Below are positions 17,300 through 25,665 of a DNA stretch of 64,000 nucleotides, piece by piece; position 1 is the stretch's first letter; each line of letters opens with the position of its first letter. This DNA is from Segatella oris (GTDB lineage Bacteria > Bacteroidota > Bacteroidia > Bacteroidales > Bacteroidaceae): the NCBI RefSeq assembly GCF_900637655.1, contig NZ_LR134384.1, positions 868,001 to 932,000 on the forward strand, given 5' to 3'. The notes beneath the pieces were generated by a model. That model was not told the DNA's origin, did no database searches, and worked only from the letters and a program-made list of their open reading frames with translations. The translations under genes were made by a program, and so were the position numbers.

Positions 17300-18838
17300 A
17301 TGACTATACAAGAAATACAGACTCGTAAGGAAGACCAGACGTTTGATTGCAAGAGCATTCAAATTGAACCGAAAGCATTGGCTATTACCATTGTGGCATT
17401 TGCCAACGCAGATGGTGGTGTTATTGCCATTGGCGTATCTGATAAGACTCGGAAGATAGACGGAGTTGACCAGCATACGGAAAAGCTAAATGAGTTGCTT
17501 CGTGTGCCTTTAGATTTCTGTAATCCTTCTGTACCCATTACCAGCGACTTACTGCCTTGTATAGATAAAGATGGAAATGACAACCATATATTGTTAATGT
17601 ATATTCCTGCAAGTTCTGAGTTGCATGCCAACCAAGTAGATGAAGCCTATATGCGTGTTGGCGATAAAAGTAGAAAACTGTCTTTTGAGGAGCGCATACA
17701 GCTGATGTATGATAAGGGCGAACGTTATTATGAAGATACGGCTGTGTATGGTGCTACTGTAGATGATATAGATATGACTGCTGTCGAAAGATATACAGAA
17801 TTGATTGGTTATACCAAATCTCCCAAGCAATATCTACAAGAGAATAATGGCTTCATAACTACCAACGCCAAGGGAGAGGAGCAAGTTAGTGTGGCTTGTA
17901 CTCTGTTGTTTGGTAAATATCCTCAGAAGTTCTTTCCTCGTGGGCGTACTCGTTTCATCCGTTATAAAGGTACAGAAGAGCGAGTGGGTGCAGAGATGAA
18001 TGTAATTAAGGACGTAACTTTTGAAGGGACGATACTTGATCAGGTGAAAGCCACGATAGCGTATCTTGAAACCCAAGTAGAGGAACATACATTTCTTGGG
18101 CAGCATGGACAGTTTGTAACCAATAGAGATTATCCAAAGTTTGTGATTCAAGAGATGGTGGTCAATGCTTGCTGCCACCGTGCCTACAACATCAAGGGCA
18201 CGGAAATCCAAATCAAGATGCTTGACGATCGCCTTGTTTTCGAGTCTCCGGGCAGACTACCTGGAACGGTCAAGCCTACAAACATACGTCATACACACTT
18301 CTCTCGCAATCCAAAAATTGCTCAATTCCTTAAAGTGTACGACTTTGTGAAAGAATTTGGTGAGGGTGTGGATCGTGTGTGTAGAGAGTTGGAAGCTAAT
18401 AGGTCGCCAATCCCTACATATCATTTGGATGATTTTATCCTTAAAATTACAGTTCCAAAAGTTATACATCGGTCTATAACCAATGGCAATGCGACTGTAA
18501 ATACCAAAAATGCAACTGTAAATGCAACTGCAAATAGTCCAAAAGATACTGTAAATGCTCAAAACGCGACTGTAAATACCGAAAATGCAACTGTAAATTC
18601 CAATGATACTATAGATAGATTAATAGCAAAAGCAGCCGAACAGGGGGATAAACTTACAGCGAACCGTATCTCTATTTTACGACTGATGGTAGAAAACCCT
18701 TATATTACAAAGGAAGAAATGGCTTCTATTATAGGATTGAGTGGTAGTACAATCATGCGTAATATTGAATTTATGCGTGGCAAGTATCTTCGTAGAGTCG
18801 GCTCGGATAAAAGTGGCTTCTGGGAAATTATAGAATAG
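17300..18838 (+). CDS. AlbA_2 (Schlafen-like) / HATPase_c_4 / winged-helix protein
   Basis: A 512-residue protein of the family often mislabelled as RecG-like or transcriptional regulator. Domain order: AlbA_2 putative nucleic-acid-binding domain (about 1-130, EDQTFDCKSI, FANADGGVIAIGV), a middle region with NACCHRAY near residue 290 and an HATPase_c_4-like part (about 290-385, ESPGRLPG, EFGEGVDRV), a low-complexity NATVN-rich linker (about 395-435) and a C-terminal winged helix (about 455-512). It opens a three-gene unit: 4 bases to the next gene, then an ATGA overlap. Such proteins may regulate genes or act in defence; here the tight linkage suggests a sensor or regulatory part. Confidence 0.85.
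   Translation: MTIQEIQTRKEDQTFDCKSIQIEPKALAITIVAFANADGGVIAIGVSDKTRKIDGVDQHTEKLNELLRVPLDFCNPSVPITSDLLPCIDKDGNDNHILLMYIPASSELHANQVDEAYMRVGDKSRKLSFEERIQLMYDKGERYYEDTAVYGATVDDIDMTAVERYTELIGYTKSPKQYLQENNGFITTNAKGEEQVSVACTLLFGKYPQKFFPRGRTRFIRYKGTEERVGAEMNVIKDVTFEGTILDQVKATIAYLETQVEEHTFLGQHGQFVTNRDYPKFVIQEMVVNACCHRAYNIKGTEIQIKMLDDRLVFESPGRLPGTVKPTNIRHTHFSRNPKIAQFLKVYDFVKEFGEGVDRVCRELEANRSPIPTYHLDDFILKITVPKVIHRSITNGNATVNTKNATVNATANSPKDTVNAQNATVNTENATVNSNDTIDRLIAKAAEQGDKLTANRISILRLMVENPYITKEEMASIIGLSGSTIMRNIEFMRGKYLRRVGSDKSGFWEIIE
18487..18600 (+). repeat. Degenerate ACTGTAAAT repeats in the linker
   Basis: About six short units with the core GCGACTGTAAAT or GCAACTGTAAAT encode NATVN-type motifs between the ATPase-like and winged-helix parts. 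The repeat is coding and could vary in length by slippage. Confidence 0.8.
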
Positions 18839-18842
18839 AAAT

Positions 18843-19574
18843 ATGGAAACGAATTTATTGCTTGCATTAAAACAGTTTCAGCATAATGTTGAAGTAAATC
18901 CCGATTGTTTAAGAAATTTAATAGGAGAGAAACTATTAGAAGAACAATTTTCCATGGTAGCAGACACCTTATTATTTGGTGGATTTCTGTTAATAAACAG
19001 GAGATTTGAGATTTATGCCCATTCTATAGAATTTTATTTTCATGTAGAGAAGTCGGCTAATCAAGAGTTTGTTCATGATCCTGTTATGTTTCATCGAAAT
19101 AAATTAGATGATGCAGATTATAGGACTGTGAATACACCATATTTGAAGATAGGAAGTTTCTATTTGCATAAATTTGGTCTGGATATTACTTTTGAGAAAG
19201 AAGGCGAATATCGCGCATCCATTCTAATCAAAACCTTTAATGTCGTTGATAGAAATGAGCGAAGTAATAAAGCAAATTTAAATAGAGATAAGAGGATGGC
19301 AAGCTCGTATATTTATGACTATCTCCAGTTTATGGAGCCAGACAATGATACATTAAAGTCGGCTATCCAAATGGAATGGTTACCAGAATTACAAATACTG
19401 CCATCATTTTGTTCTGTAGCAGCCCCACGCATTAATATTAATAAATTCGTCATTGATAACAATGGAAATCAAACCTCTATAAAGTCACCAGAGAAAGATA
19501 CCCGACCATGGCGATACTATCGAAAAGAACCTTATCATCTGCTAACAAACTTACTAAAAGCAAGAAGGGTATGA
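18843..19574 (+). CDS. Unknown protein, possible AAG-like DNA glycosylase fold
   Basis: A 243-residue soluble protein without a clear family. The order of motifs recalls alkyladenine DNA glycosylases (AAG/MPG): a helix with LLFGGFLLI, then HSIEFYFHVE (compare VETEAYLGPED, where the Glu is catalytic), MFHRN (compare TPRNRGMF), GSFYLHKFGLDITFE (compare GTLYVYIIYGMYFCMNI) and YRASILIKTF (compare ACVLLRALEPL). The conserved Glu would be residue 63 or so. This is a by-eye resemblance, not a database match. It is locked between the AlbA_2 gene (4 bases) and the deiminase gene (ATGA overlap), so the three products very likely work together. Confidence 0.5.
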   Translation: METNLLLALKQFQHNVEVNPDCLRNLIGEKLLEEQFSMVADTLLFGGFLLINRRFEIYAHSIEFYFHVEKSANQEFVHDPVMFHRNKLDDADYRTVNTPYLKIGSFYLHKFGLDITFEKEGEYRASILIKTFNVVDRNERSNKANLNRDKRMASSYIYDYLQFMEPDNDTLKSAIQMEWLPELQILPSFCSVAAPRININKFVIDNNGNQTSIKSPEKDTRPWRYYRKEPYHLLTNLLKARRV

Positions 19575-20413
19575 TATTATCAAGTCAAACCAACAGTGTA
19601 TACTTCTCGGCTCATTTGGCCAATGATTATAGGCAATTGTACGAAGCGGTGAAGTCTGTCTTACAAGATTATCAGATACATGTAGATGTTTTGTGTAAGA
19701 CTGCAGATTATTGGTGTCGTGACTATATGCCAATACAGGTTACGGATAATACTTTTGTAAAGTATAAGTACAAGCCAGACTATTTGAATAAGAGGGGAAA
19801 ACGTGAGTTTATTACGAATGTAGACGAACCTTTATCTTTTCTCAATCTCAATGATAACAAGTTTATTAATCTCTCAGATATTACTATTGATGGTGGTAAT
19901 GTCGTTAAGACTCCGTATCATGTTCTAATGACAGAAAAGATATTTATAGAGAACCCACAATATCAAAATAAATTAAAATTAATCTATCGCTTAGAAAAAG
20001 CTTTCCAAACAGAGATAATAATACTTCCTTGGTGTAACAGGTCGCAAGATAAGTGTGGCCATACAGATGGTATGGTAAGATTTGTAAAAGACAAAGAATT
20101 ATTAATGGCAGACTATACCAATTTTGCTCCAAGAAATGGAAAGCGAATAAGAAAGATATTAGAGGAGAATGGCTATATTGTGCATGAACTTCCATTACCT
20201 TATACTATCAATGATTCGTGGGCTTATATTAATTTTCTGCAAACATCTAAGGTAATTTTAGTGCCTGGACTCAATTTAAAAACTGATAGTATAGCCTTAG
20301 AGTATTTACAGTCTTTATTTCATAGCCAAAAGATAATACGAATACCTGCTCCTTATCTAATTAGTAAATATGGAGGAGCCTTTAATTGTATGTCATGGAA
20401 TATTAAAGAATAG
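19571..20413 (+). CDS. Guanidine deiminase of the agmatine/peptidylarginine deiminase family
   Basis: A 280-residue protein of the PAD_porph/agmatine deiminase type. The start at 19571 is chosen because its ATG overlaps the upstream stop (ATGA); an earlier ATG at 19508 would add 21 residues inside the previous gene. Visible signature: WCRDYMP near 47, DGGNVV near 106, HTDGMVRF near 163 and the nucleophile Cys in GGAFNCMSWN near 272. No signal peptide, so it acts in the cytoplasm. It is shorter than typical agmatine deiminases (about 340-370). No polyamine genes are near. Its substrate may be a free guanidine compound or protein arginine. Genetic coupling to an AlbA_2 protein suggests defence rather than metabolism. 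Confidence 0.82.
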   Translation: MILSSQTNSVYFSAHLANDYRQLYEAVKSVLQDYQIHVDVLCKTADYWCRDYMPIQVTDNTFVKYKYKPDYLNKRGKREFITNVDEPLSFLNLNDNKFINLSDITIDGGNVVKTPYHVLMTEKIFIENPQYQNKLKLIYRLEKAFQTEIIILPWCNRSQDKCGHTDGMVRFVKDKELLMADYTNFAPRNGKRIRKILEENGYIVHELPLPYTINDSWAYINFLQTSKVILVPGLNLKTDSIALEYLQSLFHSQKIIRIPAPYLISKYGGAFNCMSWNIKE

Positions 20414-20530
20414 ATTTTCCGGATGTCTTCTTTTACTATATCTACCATAATAGCTTTTTATGCCTAATTTCTTGACAAGTAGAAGTAGTTATAAAGATCA
20501 CAGTGTCAAAGACGATGGAAAAAGTGATAT

Positions 20531-20569
20531 AACAAGCCCAACCAAGTATTCTGTTTGGTTGGGCTTGTT
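20531..20569. terminator. Bidirectional terminator
   Basis: AACAAGCCCAACCAA and TTGGTTGGGCTTGTT form a perfect 15-base stem between the plus-strand cargo and the minus-strand mobilization genes. It ends both sides and shares sequence with the hairpin at 9472. Confidence 0.85.
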
Positions 20570-20579
20570 CCATATGAGG

Positions 20580-21227
20580 CTACTTCAGTTTCCTTTGCAT
20601 CAGACTATCTGCCTTCTGCTTCAATTCCAAGTCGTAGCCATCAGCTTCCTTTTTGATTTTTCCGATTGTGGTTTCGTTACGATGAATGTCAAACACATCG
20701 TTGAGCCATAGGATTTCTTTCGGGCTGCAACCTCGCCACACTCTGATAATTCGGAACTTCAAGGCATCGTCTTTGTATTGCTGTTTGCTTTGCCACAGCC
20801 AGAAGTTGCCGACCAAAGAAACAAGAAAAGCAACTGCTGTTATAACCACATAAGTAAAAACTTTAGACGACTTGATGTCAAAGCTATGCTTGTGGATATG
20901 TTCTTGCGGTTGTGGTTGCTTTTTCTGCTCCTCCCACTCATGTAGCATAGTCAATACGCTTGCCACCAATTTATCAATAGATTTGGCTTCCTCATCCTTG
21001 ATACGCATTTGTATGGCTATATACTTATTGAGTATTTCCTTCGTCCGTAGTTCATACTGTTTGAGCAATTCTTGGTCTTGTTGCTCATTACTTTGCGCTG
21101 GAGCAGTAGGTGTAGGAAGAGAAACAGAACTGATGTCCTTTTCTTTAAGTTCCCTTACTTCCTTATAAATTATTTCCAATTTGTTCTTGATTTCCTCAAA
21201 GAGGACAAATGTATTATTATCTGCCAT
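20580..21227 (-). CDS. Membrane-anchored mobilization accessory protein
   Basis: A 215-residue protein with a coiled-coil N-terminal half (about 5-110) and one membrane segment at about 127-147 (VFTYVVITAVAFLVSLVGNFWLW), then a charged tail. It is the last gene of the mobC-relaxase unit, 2 bases after the relaxase stop. Position suggests a role in linking the relaxosome to the cell membrane or a helper transfer machine. The family is not recognised. Confidence 0.7.
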   Translation of the reverse strand: MADNNTFVLFEEIKNKLEIIYKEVRELKEKDISSVSLPTPTAPAQSNEQQDQELLKQYELRTKEILNKYIAIQMRIKDEEAKSIDKLVASVLTMLHEWEEQKKQPQPQEHIHKHSFDIKSSKVFTYVVITAVAFLVSLVGNFWLWQSKQQYKDDALKFRIIRVWRGCSPKEILWLNDVFDIHRNETTIGKIKKEADGYDLELKQKADSLMQRKLK

Positions 21228-21229
21228 AG

Positions 21230-22150
21230 TTATAAATGTATTTTACGTTTTTTCTTTTTCTTCTTTTTCTCAAGTGTATTGTAAACTTCTGCTGGGAGTG
21301 TGCCGTGAGACTGAAATAGATCTAATCCTCCCTTGATGAAGTCATTAACAAGTGTGCTCGTAGCATCTGCAACATCTGATATAAGATTGACGGTTCCTTG
21401 TGCCTGTTGACAGTTTTCTTTGTTATTCTGCTGCAAGGCAAAATCAATCTTGGAATAACTGCAACTCCTGTCCACCTTTGAGCCATTGAAGTGGTAGCCG
21501 TTCTTCTCAAAGATAATACCTTGCACTTCCTGTGTATTGCCTTTATACTTAAAGCGCACATCAATCCCTTCATTTCTCAGGTGAGCGAGTAATGATTTCC
21601 AATTCCTGCTTTTAGGAATCTTTTCCCTTAAAGCCTGATAAATCTCATACTTGGTCTTGTCTGGTTCTTTCAAGCGGTGTTCCTTGATTTTCTCCTTGCC
21701 ACTGGCAAAGTATAAATCATATTTGGCGGTCAGTTCCTTACAAATCTTCTCGCTTCTGAATCTGTCGTTTTTGTCGGAGATGGTCTTGCCGTTATTGTCT
21801 ATCCGATTGAAAGCAATATGAACATGCGGATGTTCTTTGTCAAAATGGCGACCTATGATATACTGCGTATCTTTTATCCCCATTTTCTCCATATACTCAC
21901 GAGCCACCTGCACCATGAACTCATTGCTTAATCTTGAAGCATCCTGTGCGGAGAAACTAAGCGAGATATGCCCTACAACCTTACTTACTCGTGGATTCAA
22001 TTCTATCTGGTCAATGAAACTTTGGACAATATGGCTAATACTGTCTGTTCGCACTCCAGAACTGTCTATAAGTTCAGTTCCTTTCTTTGGATCGAGGATG
22101 TAATTGATGACACCCTTGAAGCCCGAACCTTTCATAATCTTAGCTATCAT
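21230..22150 (-). CDS. MOBP-type relaxase (MobA-like)
   Basis: A 306-residue relaxase. The metal-binding motif is HFDKEHPHVHIAFNRI (about 110-125). The likely catalytic Tyr lies near the N terminus (GVINYILDP), and VGHISLSFS precedes the metal site. The C terminus is Lys-rich (eight or so Lys encoded by an A-rich tract), a possible frameshift-prone run. It overlaps mobC by 4 bases. It should nick the oriT candidate upstream of mobC. It is not related to the MobV relaxase of element 1. Confidence 0.92.
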   Translation of the reverse strand: MIAKIMKGSGFKGVINYILDPKKGTELIDSSGVRTDSISHIVQSFIDQIELNPRVSKVVGHISLSFSAQDASRLSNEFMVQVAREYMEKMGIKDTQYIIGRHFDKEHPHVHIAFNRIDNNGKTISDKNDRFRSEKICKELTAKYDLYFASGKEKIKEHRLKEPDKTKYEIYQALREKIPKSRNWKSLLAHLRNEGIDVRFKYKGNTQEVQGIIFEKNGYHFNGSKVDRSCSYSKIDFALQQNNKENCQQAQGTVNLISDVADATSTLVNDFIKGGLDLFQSHGTLPAEVYNTLEKKKKKKKRKIHL

Positions 22151-22500
22151 CTTCGTATCAAATTTAGGATTTCATCAATCTTAGCAAGGATAAGTTTATG
22201 GAAGGGCGCAATGGTATAGAAACCCTCCGCATTGGCACGATGTGCCAACTGATTGAGATTGTTTGCCATACCACACAGCTTGCGAATGAAGTCAGCCTGC
22301 TCCATGGTCAAGCGTTCTATCACATTCCCTTTATCGAGAACTCTTCTTACAAATTCACTCATGGATATTCCTGCACTCTTAGTTTTGCCCTTGAGTGTAT
22401 AGTAATCCTCAGTGGTAAGCTTTACCGTGATGCGGTATTTCTTTTTTTCGGCTGCGCCTTTGGTCGGACGACCGCCTTTGTTGTATTCTGATTTAGTCAT
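22147..22500 (-). CDS. mobC: MobC-like relaxosome protein
   Basis: A 117-residue basic protein: Lys-rich N terminus (GGRPTKGAAEKKKYRI), a ribbon-helix-helix-like start (VKLTTEDYYTLKGKTKSAG), SMSEFVRRVL and a C-terminal helical part with NNLNQLAHRAN, typical of MobC proteins. It binds oriT and helps the relaxase nick. First gene of the mobilization unit, with its ATG 66 bases from the inverted repeat at 22566. Confidence 0.88.
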   Translation of the reverse strand: MTKSEYNKGGRPTKGAAEKKKYRITVKLTTEDYYTLKGKTKSAGISMSEFVRRVLDKGNVIERLTMEQADFIRKLCGMANNLNQLAHRANAEGFYTIAPFHKLILAKIDEILNLIRR

Positions 22501-22565
22501 AATTGTTTTTTACTTTGATTTGATGGAGACCAGCGGGATAATCCTCTACACCTACCTTGGATGGT

Positions 22566-22607
22566 GGAGCAAGTGGTTTTGGTATGCCCAAAACATAAAC
22601 TTGCTCC
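22566..22607. other. Candidate oriT of element 2 with nested inverted repeats
   Basis: Outer arms GGAGCAAGT (22566-22574) and ACTTGCTCC (22599-22607) enclose inner arms GTTTTGG (22576-22582) and CCAAAAC (22588-22594). The site lies between primase and mobC, the normal oriT position for such elements. GGGATAAT upstream (22537) could hold the nick. A transcription attenuator is an alternative. Confidence 0.55.
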
Positions 22608-22641
22608 CCGAAAAATAGGAGATGTAAGACTTCTACCACTT

Positions 22642-23571
22642 TTATAATCTAAGTCCCTTGTTTCTTTTTACTTCTGCTTTCTCTGGATGCTTAATTTCTG
22701 CACATAAATACTCGTTGAAGTCCTTAAAGCCATTGTATAGCATGGAGCAATTAGAAACAGAATCACCTAATCTTTTGGCTAATTGTTGATAAGCATTCCT
22801 GCCTGCATCATCATTATCCAAGTAGCATTGGATGCTGTCGTAATGCGACAATTTCTCTGTAATCTTATGAATATTTGATACAGAATTGAGTACCACATAA
22901 TCTTGTTGGCTTAACCCCGTCCGCTGCGGATTCTTCAGTTTCCTTAATGTCATAAAAGACAAAAAGTCCATAAAGCCCTCGAAAAGGCAACAATTCTTCT
23001 TCGACTCATGGGCATAGAAAACACTAATATCCTTTGGAGCAATGCAGCCTTTGAAGAACGGGTTGCGTATTTCATACCCACCTGCACTATTGGGAAAACC
23101 AATCCCGAAATAGTGCTTACCATTAGAGTCGTAATGGAGTTCTTCACACACAGCGGTAGCTACTTCCATGTCAATACATCTTTCATGTAAGTATCTGATA
23201 AGGGCAGGATGTGTCAAAGGTAGAACTTTTAAGTTCTCAAAGGGGTGTGCGTGTTGTGGTGATTCCTTCCTTGAATAAGGAATAGATAAGGGATGCACAC
23301 AACTTGGAGCATTGCGTTCTATCTGTCTAATAAGATAGGACACATCGGAAGACTTATATAGTTCCTCTGCCAGAGCGATGATGTTTCCACCTTTTCCTAT
23401 TCCAAAGTCATACCATTGGTTGAGATTTGTGTTTACCTTGAATGAAGCATGGTGTTCTGTACGAAAGGGGGAGAGATACCATAACTTGTTACCTTGTTGT
23501 TTGATAGGTGTATGTCCCAGACTTGCAAGAAAATCTTGCAGTTTTATTGTTTTAATTTCTTGAATGTTCAT
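22642..23571 (-). CDS. Toprim-type primase of element 2
   Basis: A 309-residue homologue of the protein at 7016. The start MNIQEIKTIKLQDFL at 23571 is preferred over one 54 bases upstream because it aligns with the start of the element 1 protein. It has the same N-terminal zinc-finger-like part (YLSPFRTEHHASFKVN) and Toprim domain (LFEGFMDFLSFM, CYLDNDDAGRNAY). It should act in replication or second-strand synthesis of the element. Confidence 0.88.
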   Translation of the reverse strand: MNIQEIKTIKLQDFLASLGHTPIKQQGNKLWYLSPFRTEHHASFKVNTNLNQWYDFGIGKGGNIIALAEELYKSSDVSYLIRQIERNAPSCVHPLSIPYSRKESPQHAHPFENLKVLPLTHPALIRYLHERCIDMEVATAVCEELHYDSNGKHYFGIGFPNSAGGYEIRNPFFKGCIAPKDISVFYAHESKKNCCLFEGFMDFLSFMTLRKLKNPQRTGLSQQDYVVLNSVSNIHKITEKLSHYDSIQCYLDNDDAGRNAYQQLAKRLGDSVSNCSMLYNGFKDFNEYLCAEIKHPEKAEVKRNKGLRL

Positions 23572-23827
23572 ATTACAATGAAGTTGAATGGTTTGAAAAA
23601 TTGATGATTTGATGAAATGAAACATAATCTACTCGTTATAAACGACTTATGTACTCATCGTAGCTTCATCACAATGCCTACCAAAGTAGAATATACTTTT
23701 ATGCTTCATAGAAGTGCCAAAATCTCGATTTCATGACTTCGTTATTTCCCGATCTCGCTCTCTAACATTTTCCCGAAATACAGAGATTTCTCCGTTATAG
23801 CACATCTGACCTTGTTTAGCAAGTTGT

Positions 23828-23869
23828 ACTTTTGTGCGGACAAAAGTGTTACCGATTTCGCGAAATCGG
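23828..23869. other. Two adjacent perfect palindromes between primase and helicase
   Basis: ACTTTTGT, four bases, ACAAAAGT (23828-23847) is followed four bases later by the uninterrupted 18-base palindrome CCGATTTCGCGAAATCGG (23852-23869). They lie in the 482-base gap between primase and helicase genes of element 2, which otherwise holds no gene I would call (a 101-codon minus-strand frame at 23731-24036 is weak). A replication origin or operator fits the site. Element 1 lacks them. Confidence 0.7.
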
Positions 23870-24053
23870 GAAATGGGGTCGCAACTCTCATAAGGGAGCC
23901 TGCCAAAAGAGGAACTTGATGCATTTCTCTTTTGGATAGTATAAAATACTTCTTTCATCATTCCTTTATACTGATGAGCAAAAGGATGAATGATCAAGAT
24001 GTTGCCAATCAGAATCTTATATGCTTCTTTCATCATTTCATCAAAATAAATGA

Positions 24054-25244
24054 TTAAATGTTTGTGAGTAGTTCTTTGGTCACGGTGTAGTACCTACCTG
24101 TCCTCTTAATAGGCGAATAGTTCCTGAAACTATTGTAGTCAATCTGATAGGTGAGATAGGTAAGGCTGTTGGGAGCAGGTGAGAGTTTCCAAATATCCTG
24201 CACAATCCTACGGACTTGGCTTTTGTCAGCCTTGCAGCCTGTGTTATTCAGCAGACATACCATATCATTGATACAGAAAGAATACTCGGTAACCACCATC
24301 TGCTCCATTACCTCTAAGCAGAGTTCAGACATTTCCAACTCTATCTTGTTTCTATTGCTGCGTATTATACGCTGTAGAGCAGGTGTAAAAGTTAGCTTGG
24401 GTGCAAACCACATACGACTTTCCTTTTGGGTAGATAGCGTGCGATGTTGCAGAAAATAAAGGAAGGCAGGAATCTCGGCTTTCAGCTTTTGCAGGAAGTC
24501 GGTATCGTCACTATCAAGTCGATTTATTTTCCTTACCCAATAGCGGGTTTCTCCCACGTCAATGATGACTGGGAGTAACTCGTTATTGGAACAGAGCACG
24601 AACTTGGCAAAGAAGGAGATTTCATCTCTGTCTTTGCCCTTTGCTTCCACCTTATAAGAAAGTGTCGTACTGAGGTTTTTGAGCCGCTCGCTATCTTCCC
24701 TGCGGTTGAGCAAAACTTCGTCCACAACGATAAGCAGTTTTCCTGCCCAATCAGCATTGAACTGGCTGCGGAAGTCCTCATTCGTGTTGAAAGTTACATT
24801 GTTCTGGAAAACAGCTTTAAGAAAATTGAGGAATGTACTCTTGCCTGTATTCCTTTCCTCTGATACCATCAAAAGGATGGGAAGTTTCTGCACTGGTTGA
24901 AGATAGAGCAACTGTAAGTAGTCTATGCCCAACTCATATTGTTCCCCGAAAATGTGATGTATCAGGGATTCGATGTGCGGAAACTCTCCTTCTTTTGGCT
25001 GGTGTCCTATCGGTTCATAGAGATTAAGAAATTTATCGACCACAGGTTGATAGTTCACATGGTTGGGAACAGTGCAAAAGCCGTCATACTTTGGGACTGT
25101 GGCTATGAAATCCTTTCCATAGTCCTGCCGCAATGTCTCATTGTTCCACACAATACGCTTTTTGGCGAAACCGCCATTGATGCGTGGTTGGTTCACAATC
25201 TTGTATAAGGTTGTGCCAACACGGATAAAATCTTCGTGTGCCAT
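24054..25244 (-). CDS. Primase-helicase (VirE/D5-like AAA ATPase)
   Basis: An intact 396-residue ATPase. Walker A is ERNTGKST (near 134), Walker B LLIVVDEVLLN (near 170), followed by a sensor-like FVLCSNNE and Arg in DVGETRYWVRKI, as in superfamily 3-like helicases of phages and mobile elements. A C-terminal winged-helix-like part (about 330-390) follows. It probably unwinds the excised element for replication. The copy at 5556 is nearly the same but frameshifted. Three bases separate it from the upstream HTH gene. Confidence 0.9.
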   Translation of the reverse strand: MAHEDFIRVGTTLYKIVNQPRINGGFAKKRIVWNNETLRQDYGKDFIATVPKYDGFCTVPNHVNYQPVVDKFLNLYEPIGHQPKEGEFPHIESLIHHIFGEQYELGIDYLQLLYLQPVQKLPILLMVSEERNTGKSTFLNFLKAVFQNNVTFNTNEDFRSQFNADWAGKLLIVVDEVLLNRREDSERLKNLSTTLSYKVEAKGKDRDEISFFAKFVLCSNNELLPVIIDVGETRYWVRKINRLDSDDTDFLQKLKAEIPAFLYFLQHRTLSTQKESRMWFAPKLTFTPALQRIIRSNRNKIELEMSELCLEVMEQMVVTEYSFCINDMVCLLNNTGCKADKSQVRRIVQDIWKLSPAPNSLTYLTYQIDYNSFRNYSPIKRTGRYYTVTKELLTNI

Positions 25245-25247
25245 AAG

Positions 25248-25541
25248 TTACTTCTGCATTAAAGGTTTGCTGCCCATGATATACCTTTGAGCCTCTTGAT
25301 TTATCTGTGCAGAAGTTTTAATTGGGTTCTGCCGTAGCCACGCTTCAAGTTCTGCCTTCTCAAAATAAAGCATCTTTCCTTGTGGCTTGTAATGAGGTAT
25401 CAGATTTCCCGATGTGAGTTTGTAGAGATAACTCTTTGAGAGGTTTAAGAACCTGCTGGCTTCTTCAAAACTCAGCACGTTCTTATTCATGAATACCATT
25501 TGTTCGAGTTCTTCAACTCGAGTTTCTAATGTCTTGTTCAT
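25248..25541 (-). CDS. Excisionase-like HTH protein of element 2
   Basis: A 97-residue protein with an N-terminal short coiled coil (TRVEELEQMV) and a MerR/HTH_17 domain (LSFEEASRFLNLSKSYLYKLTSG, NLIPHYKPQGKMLYF, AELEAWL). Proteins of this type bind att arms or element promoters. It precedes the helicase gene by 3 bases. Palindromes at 25570-25602 just upstream are candidate operators. Confidence 0.85.
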   Translation of the reverse strand: MNKTLETRVEELEQMVFMNKNVLSFEEASRFLNLSKSYLYKLTSGNLIPHYKPQGKMLYFEKAELEAWLRQNPIKTSAQINQEAQRYIMGSKPLMQK

Positions 25542-25569
25542 ATTGAAAACATTTTGAATTAAACAATAT

Positions 25570-25602
25570 GAAGGTGCACCTTCGCTAATTATTCGTTAAC
25601 GA
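25570..25602. promoter_or_regulatory. Palindromic operator candidates upstream of the HTH gene
   Basis: GAAGGTGCACCTTC (25570-25583) is a perfect 14-base palindrome and TCGTTAACGA (25593-25602) a perfect 10-base one. They are 29 bases or more upstream of the HTH start, so autoregulation by the HTH protein is plausible. Confidence 0.55.
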
Positions 25603-25665
25603 GGGCAAAATTAGAAACGATAAAAGTAATTGGCATTGAGCAATGTTTGAGGTATCAACCTATGC

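Noticed and set aside
14439..20413. One five-gene operon from methylase to deiminase
   Set aside because: A 129-base gap separates 17170 and 17300. Co-transcription is possible but the sequence does not show it, so the two units are treated separately.
23731..24036. 101-codon minus-strand frame between primase and helicase
   Set aside because: It runs through the paired palindromes, has no recognisable motif and has no counterpart in element 1.
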